A stretch of DNA of 43,389 bases, from assembly GCA_020073005.1 (NCBI GenBank), contig JAIQFX010000041.1, forward strand, positions 1 through 43,389. Direction: 5' to 3'. Position numbers and translations under genes: made by a program. Source of the DNA: Terriglobia bacterium. GTDB taxonomy: Bacteria > Acidobacteriota > Vicinamibacteria > Vicinamibacterales > CAVVIG01. Below the pieces are notes generated by a model. That model had not been told where the DNA came from, ran no database searches, and saw only the letters and a program-made list of their open reading frames with translations. This document shows positions 23,394 through 30,122 of the stretch, piece by piece. Positions within the stretch are counted from its first letter, which is position 1; each line of letters starts with the position of its first letter.

Positions 23394-24208
23394 GACGGAA
23401 ACAGCCATTGTCTCAGCGCGATAAGGGCCTGGCGCGGACGCGGCACCCGCACGCGCGCCGTGAACACGTCGTACTGATTGCGCTCGATCCGGCGCAGCGT
23501 TTCGAAGTACACCGCGCGCATGATTTCCGCGGCGACGAGGCGCCGCCGGTCCTCCGGCGGACGCGCGTCCACGGCGCGCTGATAGAAATCGCGCGCGCGC
23601 GCGCACTCGAACGCCAGCAGCGCCCGCACGCGATCGTTCACGATGCCGGCCTTCAGGTCGTCGACGGTGCAGCCGTGCTCGTCCAGATCTTCGAGCGGCA
23701 GATACACGCGGCCCATCTCGAGGTCGCCCTTGACGTCGCGCAGGATGTTGGTGAGCTGCAGCGCGACGCCGAGGTTCAGCGCGTAGTCCGACGACCGCGG
23801 GTTGGTGCATCCGAAGATGCGGATGCAGATCATGCCGACCGCCGACGCGACGCGGCGGCAGTACTGGAAGAGATCGTCGAACGTCCGGTAGCGCGTCGTG
23901 TCCAGATCCATCGCGACGCCGTCGATCACATCCTCGAACGCCTGGCGCGGCAGATCGAAGGGCGTGATGAACGGCTGCAGCCGCTGGCACTGCGGCGTCC
24001 GCGGCGAGCCGCCCTCGAACGCGCGCCCGAGCTCCGCGCGCCAGAACGCCACCGCGTCGCTGCCCGTCGGCAATCCGTCCGCGACCGCCGGCTCCTCATC
24101 GACCGCATCGTCGACGGCCCGGCAGAAATCCCACACCGCGATGATGGCGCGGCGCTGCTCCGCGGGGAGCACGAGGAACGAATAGTAGAAGCTGGTCTTG
24201 CGCGCCAT
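23390..24208 (-). CDS. hpnD: Presqualene diphosphate synthase HpnD
   Basis: 272 residues of the squalene/phytoene synthase family. Start FYYSFLVLPAEQRRAIIAVW, first Asp-rich motif DFCRAVDDAVDE and second LQLTNILRDVKGDLEMGRVY (trans-IPPS signatures) are intact. It condenses two farnesyl diphosphates to presqualene diphosphate. The ATG at 24208 overlaps the hpnC stop by one base (TAATG), and its stop overlaps the hpnE start, so the three enzymes are co-translated. An open frame continues upstream to 24454 but only inside hpnC. Confidence 0.95.
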   Translation of the reverse strand: MARKTSFYYSFLVLPAEQRRAIIAVWDFCRAVDDAVDEEPAVADGLPTGSDAVAFWRAELGRAFEGGSPRTPQCQRLQPFITPFDLPRQAFEDVIDGVAMDLDTTRYRTFDDLFQYCRRVASAVGMICIRIFGCTNPRSSDYALNLGVALQLTNILRDVKGDLEMGRVYLPLEDLDEHGCTVDDLKAGIVNDRVRALLAFECARARDFYQRAVDARPPEDRRRLVAAEIMRAVYFETLRRIERNQYDVFTARVRVPRPRQALIALRQWLFPS

Positions 24209-25107
24209 TACGACGGTGACGTCCAGCGCGCGGCGCGCCACACGAGCGACGGAAGGTCGCGGACACCAAGCGCCGGACGGTGATACAGCAGATCGGGACC
24301 GGTCTGCTCGACGCGATCCAGGATCCGTGTGCCGCCCAGCCACGTGAAACGCAATTCGAACCGCAGGCGGCCCGTGACGCCGTCGCACACCGCGCGGCCC
24401 GCGGCGAATTGCCGGCGTGTCACGTCGATGCATTGCGACATCGCGATCATCCACGAGTCGGTGAGGTACGGGCCGGACAACTCCATCTCCCGCGCGCGGG
24501 ACGAGACGACGACGTCGCGGGGGACATACAGGCGGCCGATGCGAACGTCGCGGCCGAAGTCCTGCCAGAAGTTCGTCAGCTGCAGCGCGGTGCAGAGCGC
24601 GTCCGACGATCGATCGAGCGCCTCATCCGTGTAGCCGGCGATGCGCAGCACGAGCCGTCCGACGGGATTCGCCGAGCGGCGGCAGTAGTCGAAGACCTCG
24701 TCCCACGAGTCGTAGCGCGACGTCGTGATATCCTGCGCGAACGCGCTCACGAGATCGTCGAACAGCGCGATCGGCAGATCGAACGTCCGAATTGAATGCG
24801 CGAGCGCCACCAGCATCAACCCCTTGTCATCACCGAACGCAGCGGGGATACCCTCGGTCGAGGAGGAAATCGCGGCGTGAAGCCGATCCTGCCACGCGCG
24901 GAGCTGCGACTCGCGTTGGGCGGCCGGCGCCTCGCCTTCGTCGGCGATGTCGTCCGCGATGCGCGCGAACGCGTAGACCGCGGCGATGTGCGGCCGCATC
25001 GCCCTTGGCAGCAGCCAGGACGCGACCGGAAAATTTTCATAATGCGATCGGGCCAGCGCCTCGCACGCCGCGTACGCGCGCGCGAGCGGGCCGGGCGAGC
25101 TCGGCAC
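24208..25107 (-). CDS. hpnC: Hydroxysqualene synthase HpnC
   Basis: 299 residues of the squalene/phytoene synthase family. HYENFPVASWLLPRAMRPHI and AVYAFARIADDIADEGE give the HpnC start and first Asp motif; ALQLTNFWQDFGRDVRIGRLYVP gives the second (split here). It converts presqualene diphosphate to hydroxysqualene, which HpnE reduces. The start is GTG at 25107; the nearby ATG is out of frame. TAAAAT lies 6 nt upstream, just inside the boundary of a 27-bp repeat array. Squalene is the precursor of hopanoids; no cyclase gene is in the window. Confidence 0.94.
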   Translation of the reverse strand: MPSSPGPLARAYAACEALARSHYENFPVASWLLPRAMRPHIAAVYAFARIADDIADEGEAPAAQRESQLRAWQDRLHAAISSSTEGIPAAFGDDKGLMLVALAHSIRTFDLPIALFDDLVSAFAQDITTSRYDSWDEVFDYCRRSANPVGRLVLRIAGYTDEALDRSSDALCTALQLTNFWQDFGRDVRIGRLYVPRDVVVSSRAREMELSGPYLTDSWMIAMSQCIDVTRRQFAAGRAVCDGVTGRLRFELRFTWLGGTRILDRVEQTGPDLLYHRPALGVRDLPSLVWRAARWTSPS

Positions 25108-25113
25108 CGGGGC

Positions 25114-25119
25114 ATTTTA
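25114..25119 (-). promoter_or_regulatory. Putative -10 hexamer TAAAAT upstream of hpnC
   Basis: TAAAAT (one mismatch to TATAAT) ends 6 nt before the GTG of hpnC, so the transcript could be leaderless. The upstream region that would hold a -35 is the 27-bp repeat array. Confidence 0.45.
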
Positions 25120-25216
25120 GTCCGGCTGAAGCCGGACACCACTCCGGTCCGGCTAAAGCCGGACGCCACTCCGGTCCGGCTAAAGCCGGACGCCACGTGG
25201 ATGCGTGGTCCGGCTC
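25118..25216. repeat. 27-bp tandem repeat array of GTCCGGCTAAAGCCGGAC, locus 2
   Basis: Three units start at 25120, 25147 and 25174 (period exactly 27): an 18-nt palindrome plus a GCCACTCCG-type 9-nt linker. A fourth, degenerate unit (GGTCCGGCTCATGCG) follows and overlaps the start of the next plus-strand gene. The array separates hpnC from that gene. Confidence 0.92.
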
Positions 25217-25711
25217 ATGCGTGACGTCCTTGCGGGCGTGGCCGCGATCGTGCTGCTGCTGGCCGCGGCGAGCCTCGCCACGACGCTGCAGACGTTCCGC
25301 CGCCGCCGGCTGCGCGCCCGGACGGCCGAGCAGGATCAGGGCCGGACGGTCATCGCCGAGATTCCCGGCGACGAGGATCTGGTCCTGTTCACGGCCGACG
25401 CGACGCATTTTCATTTCCGCGACCACGCGATCGACAAGAAGGCGATCGTCGCCGTGCGCGTGCTGATCAACGGCGCGCCGATCGCGTCGTACGTCTCGCG
25501 TCGCCACGCGGGCGAAGCCGCGCGTCAGGCGACGCGCTTCGAAGATCGGCCGGAAGGCATCGCGCGCGACCGGTGGGATGTCGCGATCGAAACGGCCGGC
25601 GGGACGACGTTGGTCGAATGCGGCGCGATTCGTGAGCGCGTGTCGCAGGAGCTCGCGCGGACGGTGTTCGACGCGGTCAAGCGCGATCTCGAGCAGCGTG
25701 ATGTGATGTAG
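25217..25711 (+). CDS. Unknown single-pass membrane protein
   Basis: 164 residues. One N-terminal membrane helix (VLAGVAAIVLLLAAASLATTL, about 4-24) is followed by a basic RRRRLRAR patch (cytoplasmic by positive-inside) and a soluble alpha/beta domain of about 125 residues with EIPGDEDLVLFTADATHFHF and ETAGGTTLVECGAIRERVS. I do not recognise the family. The ATG at 25217 starts just before the helix; a GTG at 25205 lies in the repeat array. The stop codon lies in the repeat at 25707-25733. It diverges from hpnC. Confidence 0.65.
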   Translation: MRDVLAGVAAIVLLLAAASLATTLQTFRRRRLRARTAEQDQGRTVIAEIPGDEDLVLFTADATHFHFRDHAIDKKAIVAVRVLINGAPIASYVSRRHAGEAARQATRFEDRPEGIARDRWDVAIETAGGTTLVECGAIRERVSQELARTVFDAVKRDLEQRDVM

Positions 25712-25733
25712 CGCGAGCCTTTCAGGCGAGCGT
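25707..25733. repeat. CGCTCGCCTGAAAGGCTCGCGCTACA repeat, copy 1 (reverse)
   Basis: TGTAGCGCGAGCCTTTCAGG then CGAGCGT. It sits between two convergent genes and contains the TAG of one and abuts the TGA of the other. Other copies: 27411-27436, 34433-34460, 42258-42286. Confidence 0.85.
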
Positions 25734-26269
25734 CACCATTCGGTCTCCGGCACGCCGCCGCGCGTGTTGACGACACGCGCGAGGACGAACAGCAGATCGG
25801 ACAGGCGATTCACGTAGCGAATGAGCACGGGATCGACCGGCGGGCTGAGCGCGACCATGCGGCGTTCGGCGCGGCGGCAGACCGTCCGCGCGACGTGAAT
25901 CGCGGCGCCCGTCGGCGTGCCGCCGGCGAGGATGAAGCGGCGCAGCGGCGGCAGTTCTTCTTCGAGCCGATCGATCAGCTCCTCGAGCCGCGTGACGTCG
26001 GCGTCGGCGATCACGGCCTTCGTCACACGCGGCGCGATCTTGCCGGCGGGATCGGCGAGTTGCGCGCCCAGCGCGAAGAGGTCGCGCTGGAGGTGGACCA
26101 CTTCGGCGTCGAGCGCGGCGTCGAGGCCTGACGCGCGGACGAGGCCGAGCCAGGCGTTGAGCTCGTCGACTTCGCCGTAGGCGTCGACGCGCGGATCGTC
26201 TTTCGTCGTGCGCGTGCCGCCGAAGAGCGCCGTCTCGCCGGTGTCGCCGGTTCGCGTGTAGATTTTCAT
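25733..26269 (-). CDS. PduO-type cob(I)alamin adenosyltransferase
   Basis: 178 residues. Family motifs are present in order: MKIYTRTGDTGETALFGGTR (ATP-binding N-terminus), DPRVDAYGEVDELNAWLG, FILAGGTPTGAAIHVARTVCRRAERR and a late YVNRLSDLLFVLAR. It adenosylates cobalamin or cobinamide to give coenzyme B12. It is not of the CobA/CobO fold, so I give no symbol. It diverges from mutY across a palindromic repeat (26275-26316) and converges on the unknown membrane protein gene. Confidence 0.93.
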   Translation of the reverse strand: MKIYTRTGDTGETALFGGTRTTKDDPRVDAYGEVDELNAWLGLVRASGLDAALDAEVVHLQRDLFALGAQLADPAGKIAPRVTKAVIADADVTRLEELIDRLEEELPPLRRFILAGGTPTGAAIHVARTVCRRAERRMVALSPPVDPVLIRYVNRLSDLLFVLARVVNTRGGVPETEW

Positions 26270-26274
26270 GCGTC

Positions 26275-26316
26275 GGGGACGGGTCTCCCCGTCCTCACAA
26301 TGGGAGACCCGTCCCC
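26275..26316. repeat. GGGGACGGGTCTC palindrome, copy 2
   Basis: Perfect 15-nt arms GGGGACGGGTCTCCC (26275-26289) and GGGAGACCCGTCCCC (26302-26316). It lies between divergent genes. The sequence after it, TTATTCTATGCCGC, includes the mutY start and resembles that after copy 1. Confidence 0.9.
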
Positions 26317-26323
26317 TTATTCT

Positions 26324-27034
26324 ATGCCGCGACACCTGCCGATCCCGGCGCCGCCAGCCCGCCGCCGGTTCCGCCAGCGCCTGCTGACGTGGTACCGCCG
26401 GCACGGCCGCGACCTGCCGTGGCGCAAGACCGGCGACCCGTACCACATCCTCGTCTCGGAGATCATGCTGCAGCAGACGCAGGTCGATCGCGTGCTGCCG
26501 AAATACGCCGAGTGGCTCGAGAAGTACCCGTCGATGCACGTGCTCGCGTCGGCGCCGGAGCACGAGGTGACGGAGACCTGGCGTCCGCTCGGCTACAACA
26601 TCCGCCCGCGACGGCTGCAGAGCATCGCGCGCGAAGCGGTCGCGCGGTACGGCGGCGAGCTGCCGTCGGACGAAGAGACCCTGCTGTCGTTCAAAGGGAT
26701 CGGCTTGTACACCGCGGGCGCGATTCGGAGCTTCGCGTTCGGCGAGCGCGCCGCGATCCTCGACACGAACGTCGCGCGCGTGCTCTTTCGCGTGTTCGTC
26801 GGAAAGGGCGAGCTCAAGAGCCACGCGATGACGAAGCATCTCTGGACGCTGTCGGCGACGCTGATTCCGTCGCGCCACGTGTTCGACTTCAATCAGGCGC
26901 TGATGGATTTCGGCGCGATGATCTGCGTCGCGAGAAATCCGAAGTGTCTCGTGTGTCCGATGAAGAAAGATTGCCGCTGGATCACAGGGGACGGGTCTCG
27001 CAACACACGACGGGCGAGACCCGTTCCCAAATGA
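26324..27034 (+). CDS. mutY: Adenine DNA glycosylase MutY, short form lacking the C-terminal domain
   Basis: 236 residues instead of about 350. The HhH-GPD core is intact: SEIMLQQTQV (catalytic Glu), GYNIRPRRL, FKGIGLYTAGAI (hairpin) and LDTNVARVL (catalytic Asp). The 4Fe-4S loop CVARNPKCLVCPMKKDC (C-x6-C-x2-C-x5-C) is complete. After residue about 219 the protein is read from a GGGGACGGGTCTC repeat (GDGSRNTRRARPVPK) and stops, so the MutT-like domain that senses 8-oxoG is absent. The next gene, overlapping as ATGA, is a stand-alone MutT. The family removes A opposite 8-oxoG; specificity may be reduced here. The MutY/MutI-type short glycosylases are an alternative. Confidence 0.88.
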   Translation: MPRHLPIPAPPARRRFRQRLLTWYRRHGRDLPWRKTGDPYHILVSEIMLQQTQVDRVLPKYAEWLEKYPSMHVLASAPEHEVTETWRPLGYNIRPRRLQSIAREAVARYGGELPSDEETLLSFKGIGLYTAGAIRSFAFGERAAILDTNVARVLFRVFVGKGELKSHAMTKHLWTLSATLIPSRHVFDFNQALMDFGAMICVARNPKCLVCPMKKDCRWITGDGSRNTRRARPVPK

Positions 27035-27044
27035 CCCGTCCCCT
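26987..27044. repeat. GGGGACGGGTCTC palindrome, copy 3 (coding)
   Basis: Arms GGGGACGGGTCTCG (26987-27000) and CGAGACCCGTTCCC (27015-27028, one mismatch), plus a second partial right arm GACCCGTCCCCTT (27033-27044). It spans the end of mutY and the start of the MutT gene. Confidence 0.88.
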
Positions 27045-27420
27045 TCTCATCGTCACGGCCGCCGTCATCGAGCGCGACGGGCGGTTTCTCGTCACGCGGC
27101 GGCAGCAGGGCGTCCACCTCGAGGGTTGCTGGGAATTTCCCGGCGGCAAATGCGATCCGGGCGAGGCGCTCGCGGCGTGCCTCGCGCGCGAGCTGCGCGA
27201 GGAGCTCGACGTCGACGCGCGCATCGGCGGCGAGATCTTCACGGCCGCGCACGCGTACCCGGAGCGGCGCGTCGAGCTGCACTTCTTCGCGTGCGAACTC
27301 CTGGGAGAGCCGCGGCCGCAGCAGGGTCAGGCGATGCAGTGGGTCCGGCGCGAGGATCTCGCCGCACTGGAGTTTCCGCCGGCGGACAAGGAATTGATCG
27401 AGAAGCTCTCGCTCGCGTGA
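27031..27420 (+). CDS. MutT-type Nudix hydrolase (8-oxo-dGTP diphosphatase-like)
   Basis: 129 residues, full-length MutT. LIVTAAVIERDGRFLVTRR starts the fold; the Nudix box GGKCDPGEALAACLARELRE then ELDV is complete. The WEFPGGK and late FPPADKELIEKL are typical of MutT, which removes 8-oxo-dGTP from the nucleotide pool. The ATG overlaps the mutY stop as ATGA. With mutY it gives both branches of 8-oxoG defence. The first codons (MTRPLL) lie in the repeat, and the stop lies in another repeat (27411-27436). Another CTP/dNTP pyrophosphatase role is possible. Confidence 0.88.
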   Translation: MTRPLLIVTAAVIERDGRFLVTRRQQGVHLEGCWEFPGGKCDPGEALAACLARELREELDVDARIGGEIFTAAHAYPERRVELHFFACELLGEPRPQQGQAMQWVRREDLAALEFPPADKELIEKLSLA

Positions 27421-27436
27421 AAGGCTCGCGCTACAA
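27411..27436. repeat. CGCTCGCCTGAAAGGCTCGCGCTACAA repeat, copy 2
   Basis: GCTCGCGTGAAAGGCTCGCG then CTACAA. It supplies the TGA of the MutT gene on the plus strand and the TAG (CTA) of ygfZ on the minus strand. Confidence 0.88.
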
Positions 27437-28402
27437 GGCCGGGCGCGGCACGAATGGCAGCGCAGTGACGACCGCTGTCGCGCCTTCGACCGTCACCGTC
27501 GTTCCCGGGTCGACGAAATCGCGGTGCACGTACCCGAGCGCGATCGGTCGCTTCAGCGCGGGCGACAGCGCGCTGCTCGTCACGTAGCCGACTTCGCGAT
27601 CGCCTGCGCGAATGGCGGCGCCCGGCGCCGGCACGCGATCGCCTTCCACCGTCAACCCGACGAGCGTGCGCGCCACGCGTCCGTGCCCGCGGTCTCTGAC
27701 GCGGATGATCACTTCCTGCCCGACGTAGCAGCCCTTGTTGAAACTGATCGCGCGCGACTCGATGCCGGCTTCGAGCGGAATCGTCTCTTCGTCCATGTCG
27801 CGGCCGAACCGCGGCACGCCCGCTTCGATCCGAATCGCCTCCGCCGCGGCCTCGTTCATCGGCACCGCGCCCGCCGACGCAACGGCTGACGACAGTGCCT
27901 CCACGTGCGCGCGATCGACGAACACGTCGAAGCCGGGCTCGCCGGTGTCCGTCACCCGCGCGACGATCGCGGGACGGCCGGCGAACTGGACGCGCGCGTT
28001 GCCGTGCTCGGGCAGCGCGCGCAGCGCATCGACGGTCGCGCCCGAAACGATCGTCGAGACGAGGCGCGCGGCATCGGGACCGACGATTGCGAGCTGAAAG
28101 AACGTCTCGGTCACGTCGCCGAGCTGCACGTCTTCAGAAAAGATGAACTGATCGAACTTCGCGAGCACCGTGTCCTTCACCTCGCGCGCCATCGTGAGCA
28201 GCATGACGTCGCCGAGCTCGTAGACGTGAAGGTCCGCGATCATGCGGCCCTGCGCCGTGAGGTACGCCGCATAGCAGCCCTGCCCCGCTTTCAGCGCCAC
28301 GACGTCGTTCGTCAGCAGACCCTGGAGGTACGATGCGCGGTCCGCGCCAGACACGACGATGCGGCCGAGGTGATTCCGGGGGAGGGAGGCTGCGGGAACC
28401 AT
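27431..28402 (-). CDS. ygfZ: Folate-binding protein YgfZ (GcvT-like)
   Basis: 323 residues with the GcvT/YgfZ fold. LQGLLTNDVVALKAGQGCYAA begins the folate-binding domain, and the YgfZ signature K-G-C-Y-x-G-Q-E appears as FNKGCYVGQEVI. The family uses tetrahydrofolate to help repair or assemble Fe-S clusters, which fits the nearby Fe-S enzyme MutY, though that link is only contextual. The ATG at 28402 (MVPAASLPRN) overlaps, on the opposite strand, the first ATG in front of the hydrolase gene. AAGAAT lies 6 nt upstream. The frame is open further upstream without similarity. Confidence 0.92.
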   Translation of the reverse strand: MVPAASLPRNHLGRIVVSGADRASYLQGLLTNDVVALKAGQGCYAAYLTAQGRMIADLHVYELGDVMLLTMAREVKDTVLAKFDQFIFSEDVQLGDVTETFFQLAIVGPDAARLVSTIVSGATVDALRALPEHGNARVQFAGRPAIVARVTDTGEPGFDVFVDRAHVEALSSAVASAGAVPMNEAAAEAIRIEAGVPRFGRDMDEETIPLEAGIESRAISFNKGCYVGQEVIIRVRDRGHGRVARTLVGLTVEGDRVPAPGAAIRAGDREVGYVTSSALSPALKRPIALGYVHRDFVDPGTTVTVEGATAVVTALPFVPRPAL

Positions 28403-28407
28403 GATGG

Positions 28408-28414
28408 TATTCTT
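28408..28414. promoter_or_regulatory. Putative shared -10 for divergent ygfZ and hydrolase genes
   Basis: TATTCTT (plus) read backward is AAGAATA. On the plus strand TATTCT ends 5 nt before ATG 28419; on the minus strand AAGAAT ends 6 nt before ATG 28402. One symmetric element could therefore serve as -10 both ways, giving leaderless mRNAs. Confidence 0.4.
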
Positions 28415-28418
28415 ACGT

Positions 28419-30122
28419 ATGCGCCTCGCCCATTCTATCCGCGCGTTGCTGGCGACGCTGGCGCTCGCCGCGCCGCACGCCGCGCCCGCGCAACCGCCGG
28501 CGCAAGGCGCACCAGGACCGTTACAGATTGTCCCGGGCGAGGCGACGTTCACGATCTTCGTCCGCTCGATCCCGATCGGCTCTGAGACCGTCACCGTCGC
28601 GCGCAGCGCCGACGGCTGGAGCATCACCAGCAGCGGCCGGCTCGCTCCGCCCGTCGACCTCGTCGCACGGCGCCTGCAGGTGCGCTACAACGCCGAGGGA
28701 CGTGCGTTCGAATTCACGTACGACGGGACCGCCCGCGGTCAGGCGCAGAGCATCCACACGATCATCGACGGCGCGAAAGCGACGAACGACATCGTCGCGA
28801 ACAGTCAGACGACGCAGAAGATCGACACGATCGATCCGAACGCGCTCGTCATCATGGCCAGCAATTTCTTCGGACCGTACGAAGCCGTGGCCGCGCGACT
28901 GAAGACGGCCGCCGTCGGAACCGACATTCCCGTCTACGGCCCGGCGCAACTGTCGTTCGCGATCCGCGTCGGCGAATCGTCGGCGGCGCCGATACAGACG
29001 ACCGATCGTTTGATCAACGCGCGGCGGACGCAGATCACGTTGATCCTGCCCGGCGCGCCGCTCGACGGCGAGCTGTGGACCGACGAGAGCGGCCGGATGG
29101 TGCGTTTCACGATGGCGACGCAGGGACTCGACGTCGTCCGGCAGGACGTCGCGGCCGTGTCTTCGCGCAGCGTGACGATTTCGCGGCCGAACGACGAGCC
29201 GGTGAAGATTCCGGCAAACGGTTTTGTTCTCGCCGGCACGCTGTCCAGACCGGTGCAGACGTCGACGACGGCGAAGGTGCTGCCGGCGGTCGTGCTCGTG
29301 GGCGGGAGCGGCGCGATGGATCGCGACGGCGTGGTGTTCGGCGTCCCGGTGCTCGGGCAGCTCGCGGACGCGCTCGCGAGCGCCGGCTTCATCGTCGTGC
29401 GCTACGACAAGCGCGGCCTCGGCCAGAGCGGCGGACGCGCGGAGTCGGCCGGGCTCGCGGATTACGCGGAGGACGCGCGCGCGACGGTCCAGTGGCTGTC
29501 GAAGCGCAAGGACGTCGACAAGAAGAAGATCGTCGTCATCGGCCACAGCGAAGGCGGCGCCGTCGCGCTGATGGCGGCGTCGAAGGACAAGGCGATCGCG
29601 GCCGTCGGTCTGCTCGCGGCCAACGGCGTCACGGGCGCGGAGCTCATCCTCGCGCAGCAGGCGCACGCGCTCGATCGGTTGAAGCTGTCGGCGGAAGAGC
29701 GTCAGGCGAAGGTCGATCTGCAGAAGAAGATTCACGAGGCCGTGCTCACCGGCAAAGGATGGGACGCACTGCCGAAGGAAGTCGTCCGCCGTCAGGTGGA
29801 CAATCCGGAGTTCCAGAGCATTCTCGCGAACGATCCCGCGAAGGTCGTTCCCGAAGTGCGGCAGCCGATCCTGATCGTGCAGGGCGAGCTCGACACGCAG
29901 GTCGAGCCGTCGAACGCCGACAAGCTCGAGGCGCTGGCGAAGAGACGCAAGAACGCGCCGCCAGTCGAGATGATCAAGCTGCCGGGCATCAATCACCTGC
30001 TCGTGCCCGCGACGACGGGCGAAGTCGACGAGTACGGCTCGCTGAAAGACAAGACCGTCAGTCCGGCGGTGACCCAGGCGATCGCAACGTGGCTGACGAA
30101 GACGCTCTCGACCGCGCGCTAG
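28419..30122 (+). CDS. Exported alpha/beta hydrolase
   Basis: 567 residues. A signal peptide (SIRALLATLALAAPHAAPAQ, about 5-24) precedes a beta-rich domain (about 30-260) of unknown role and a C-terminal alpha/beta hydrolase domain. Its elements are visible: oxyanion region VLVGGSGAMDRDG, YDKRGLGQSGG, nucleophile elbow GHSEGG (Ser), acidic residue after IVQGELDTQV (Asp), and His in GINHLLV. Family members are esterases or peptidases; the substrate is unknown. I prefer ATG 28419 over 28401 because the signal peptide begins there and a -10-like hexamer lies between. The decarboxylase gene starts inside its last 34 nt. Confidence 0.88.
   Translation: MRLAHSIRALLATLALAAPHAAPAQPPAQGAPGPLQIVPGEATFTIFVRSIPIGSETVTVARSADGWSITSSGRLAPPVDLVARRLQVRYNAEGRAFEFTYDGTARGQAQSIHTIIDGAKATNDIVANSQTTQKIDTIDPNALVIMASNFFGPYEAVAARLKTAAVGTDIPVYGPAQLSFAIRVGESSAAPIQTTDRLINARRTQITLILPGAPLDGELWTDESGRMVRFTMATQGLDVVRQDVAAVSSRSVTISRPNDEPVKIPANGFVLAGTLSRPVQTSTTAKVLPAVVLVGGSGAMDRDGVVFGVPVLGQLADALASAGFIVVRYDKRGLGQSGGRAESAGLADYAEDARATVQWLSKRKDVDKKKIVVIGHSEGGAVALMAASKDKAIAAVGLLAANGVTGAELILAQQAHALDRLKLSAEERQAKVDLQKKIHEAVLTGKGWDALPKEVVRRQVDNPEFQSILANDPAKVVPEVRQPILIVQGELDTQVEPSNADKLEALAKRRKNAPPVEMIKLPGINHLLVPATTGEVDEYGSLKDKTVSPAVTQAIATWLTKTLSTAR

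Noticed and set aside
25118-25216. Evenly spaced palindromic repeats resembling a tiny CRISPR array
   Set aside because: The 9-nt intervals are themselves repeated and far too short for spacers; no cas gene is present. It is a tandem repeat.
27435-28585. Long frames on the plus strand opposite ygfZ
   Set aside because: Low-complexity His/Arg/Ala translations with no motif; shadows of ygfZ.
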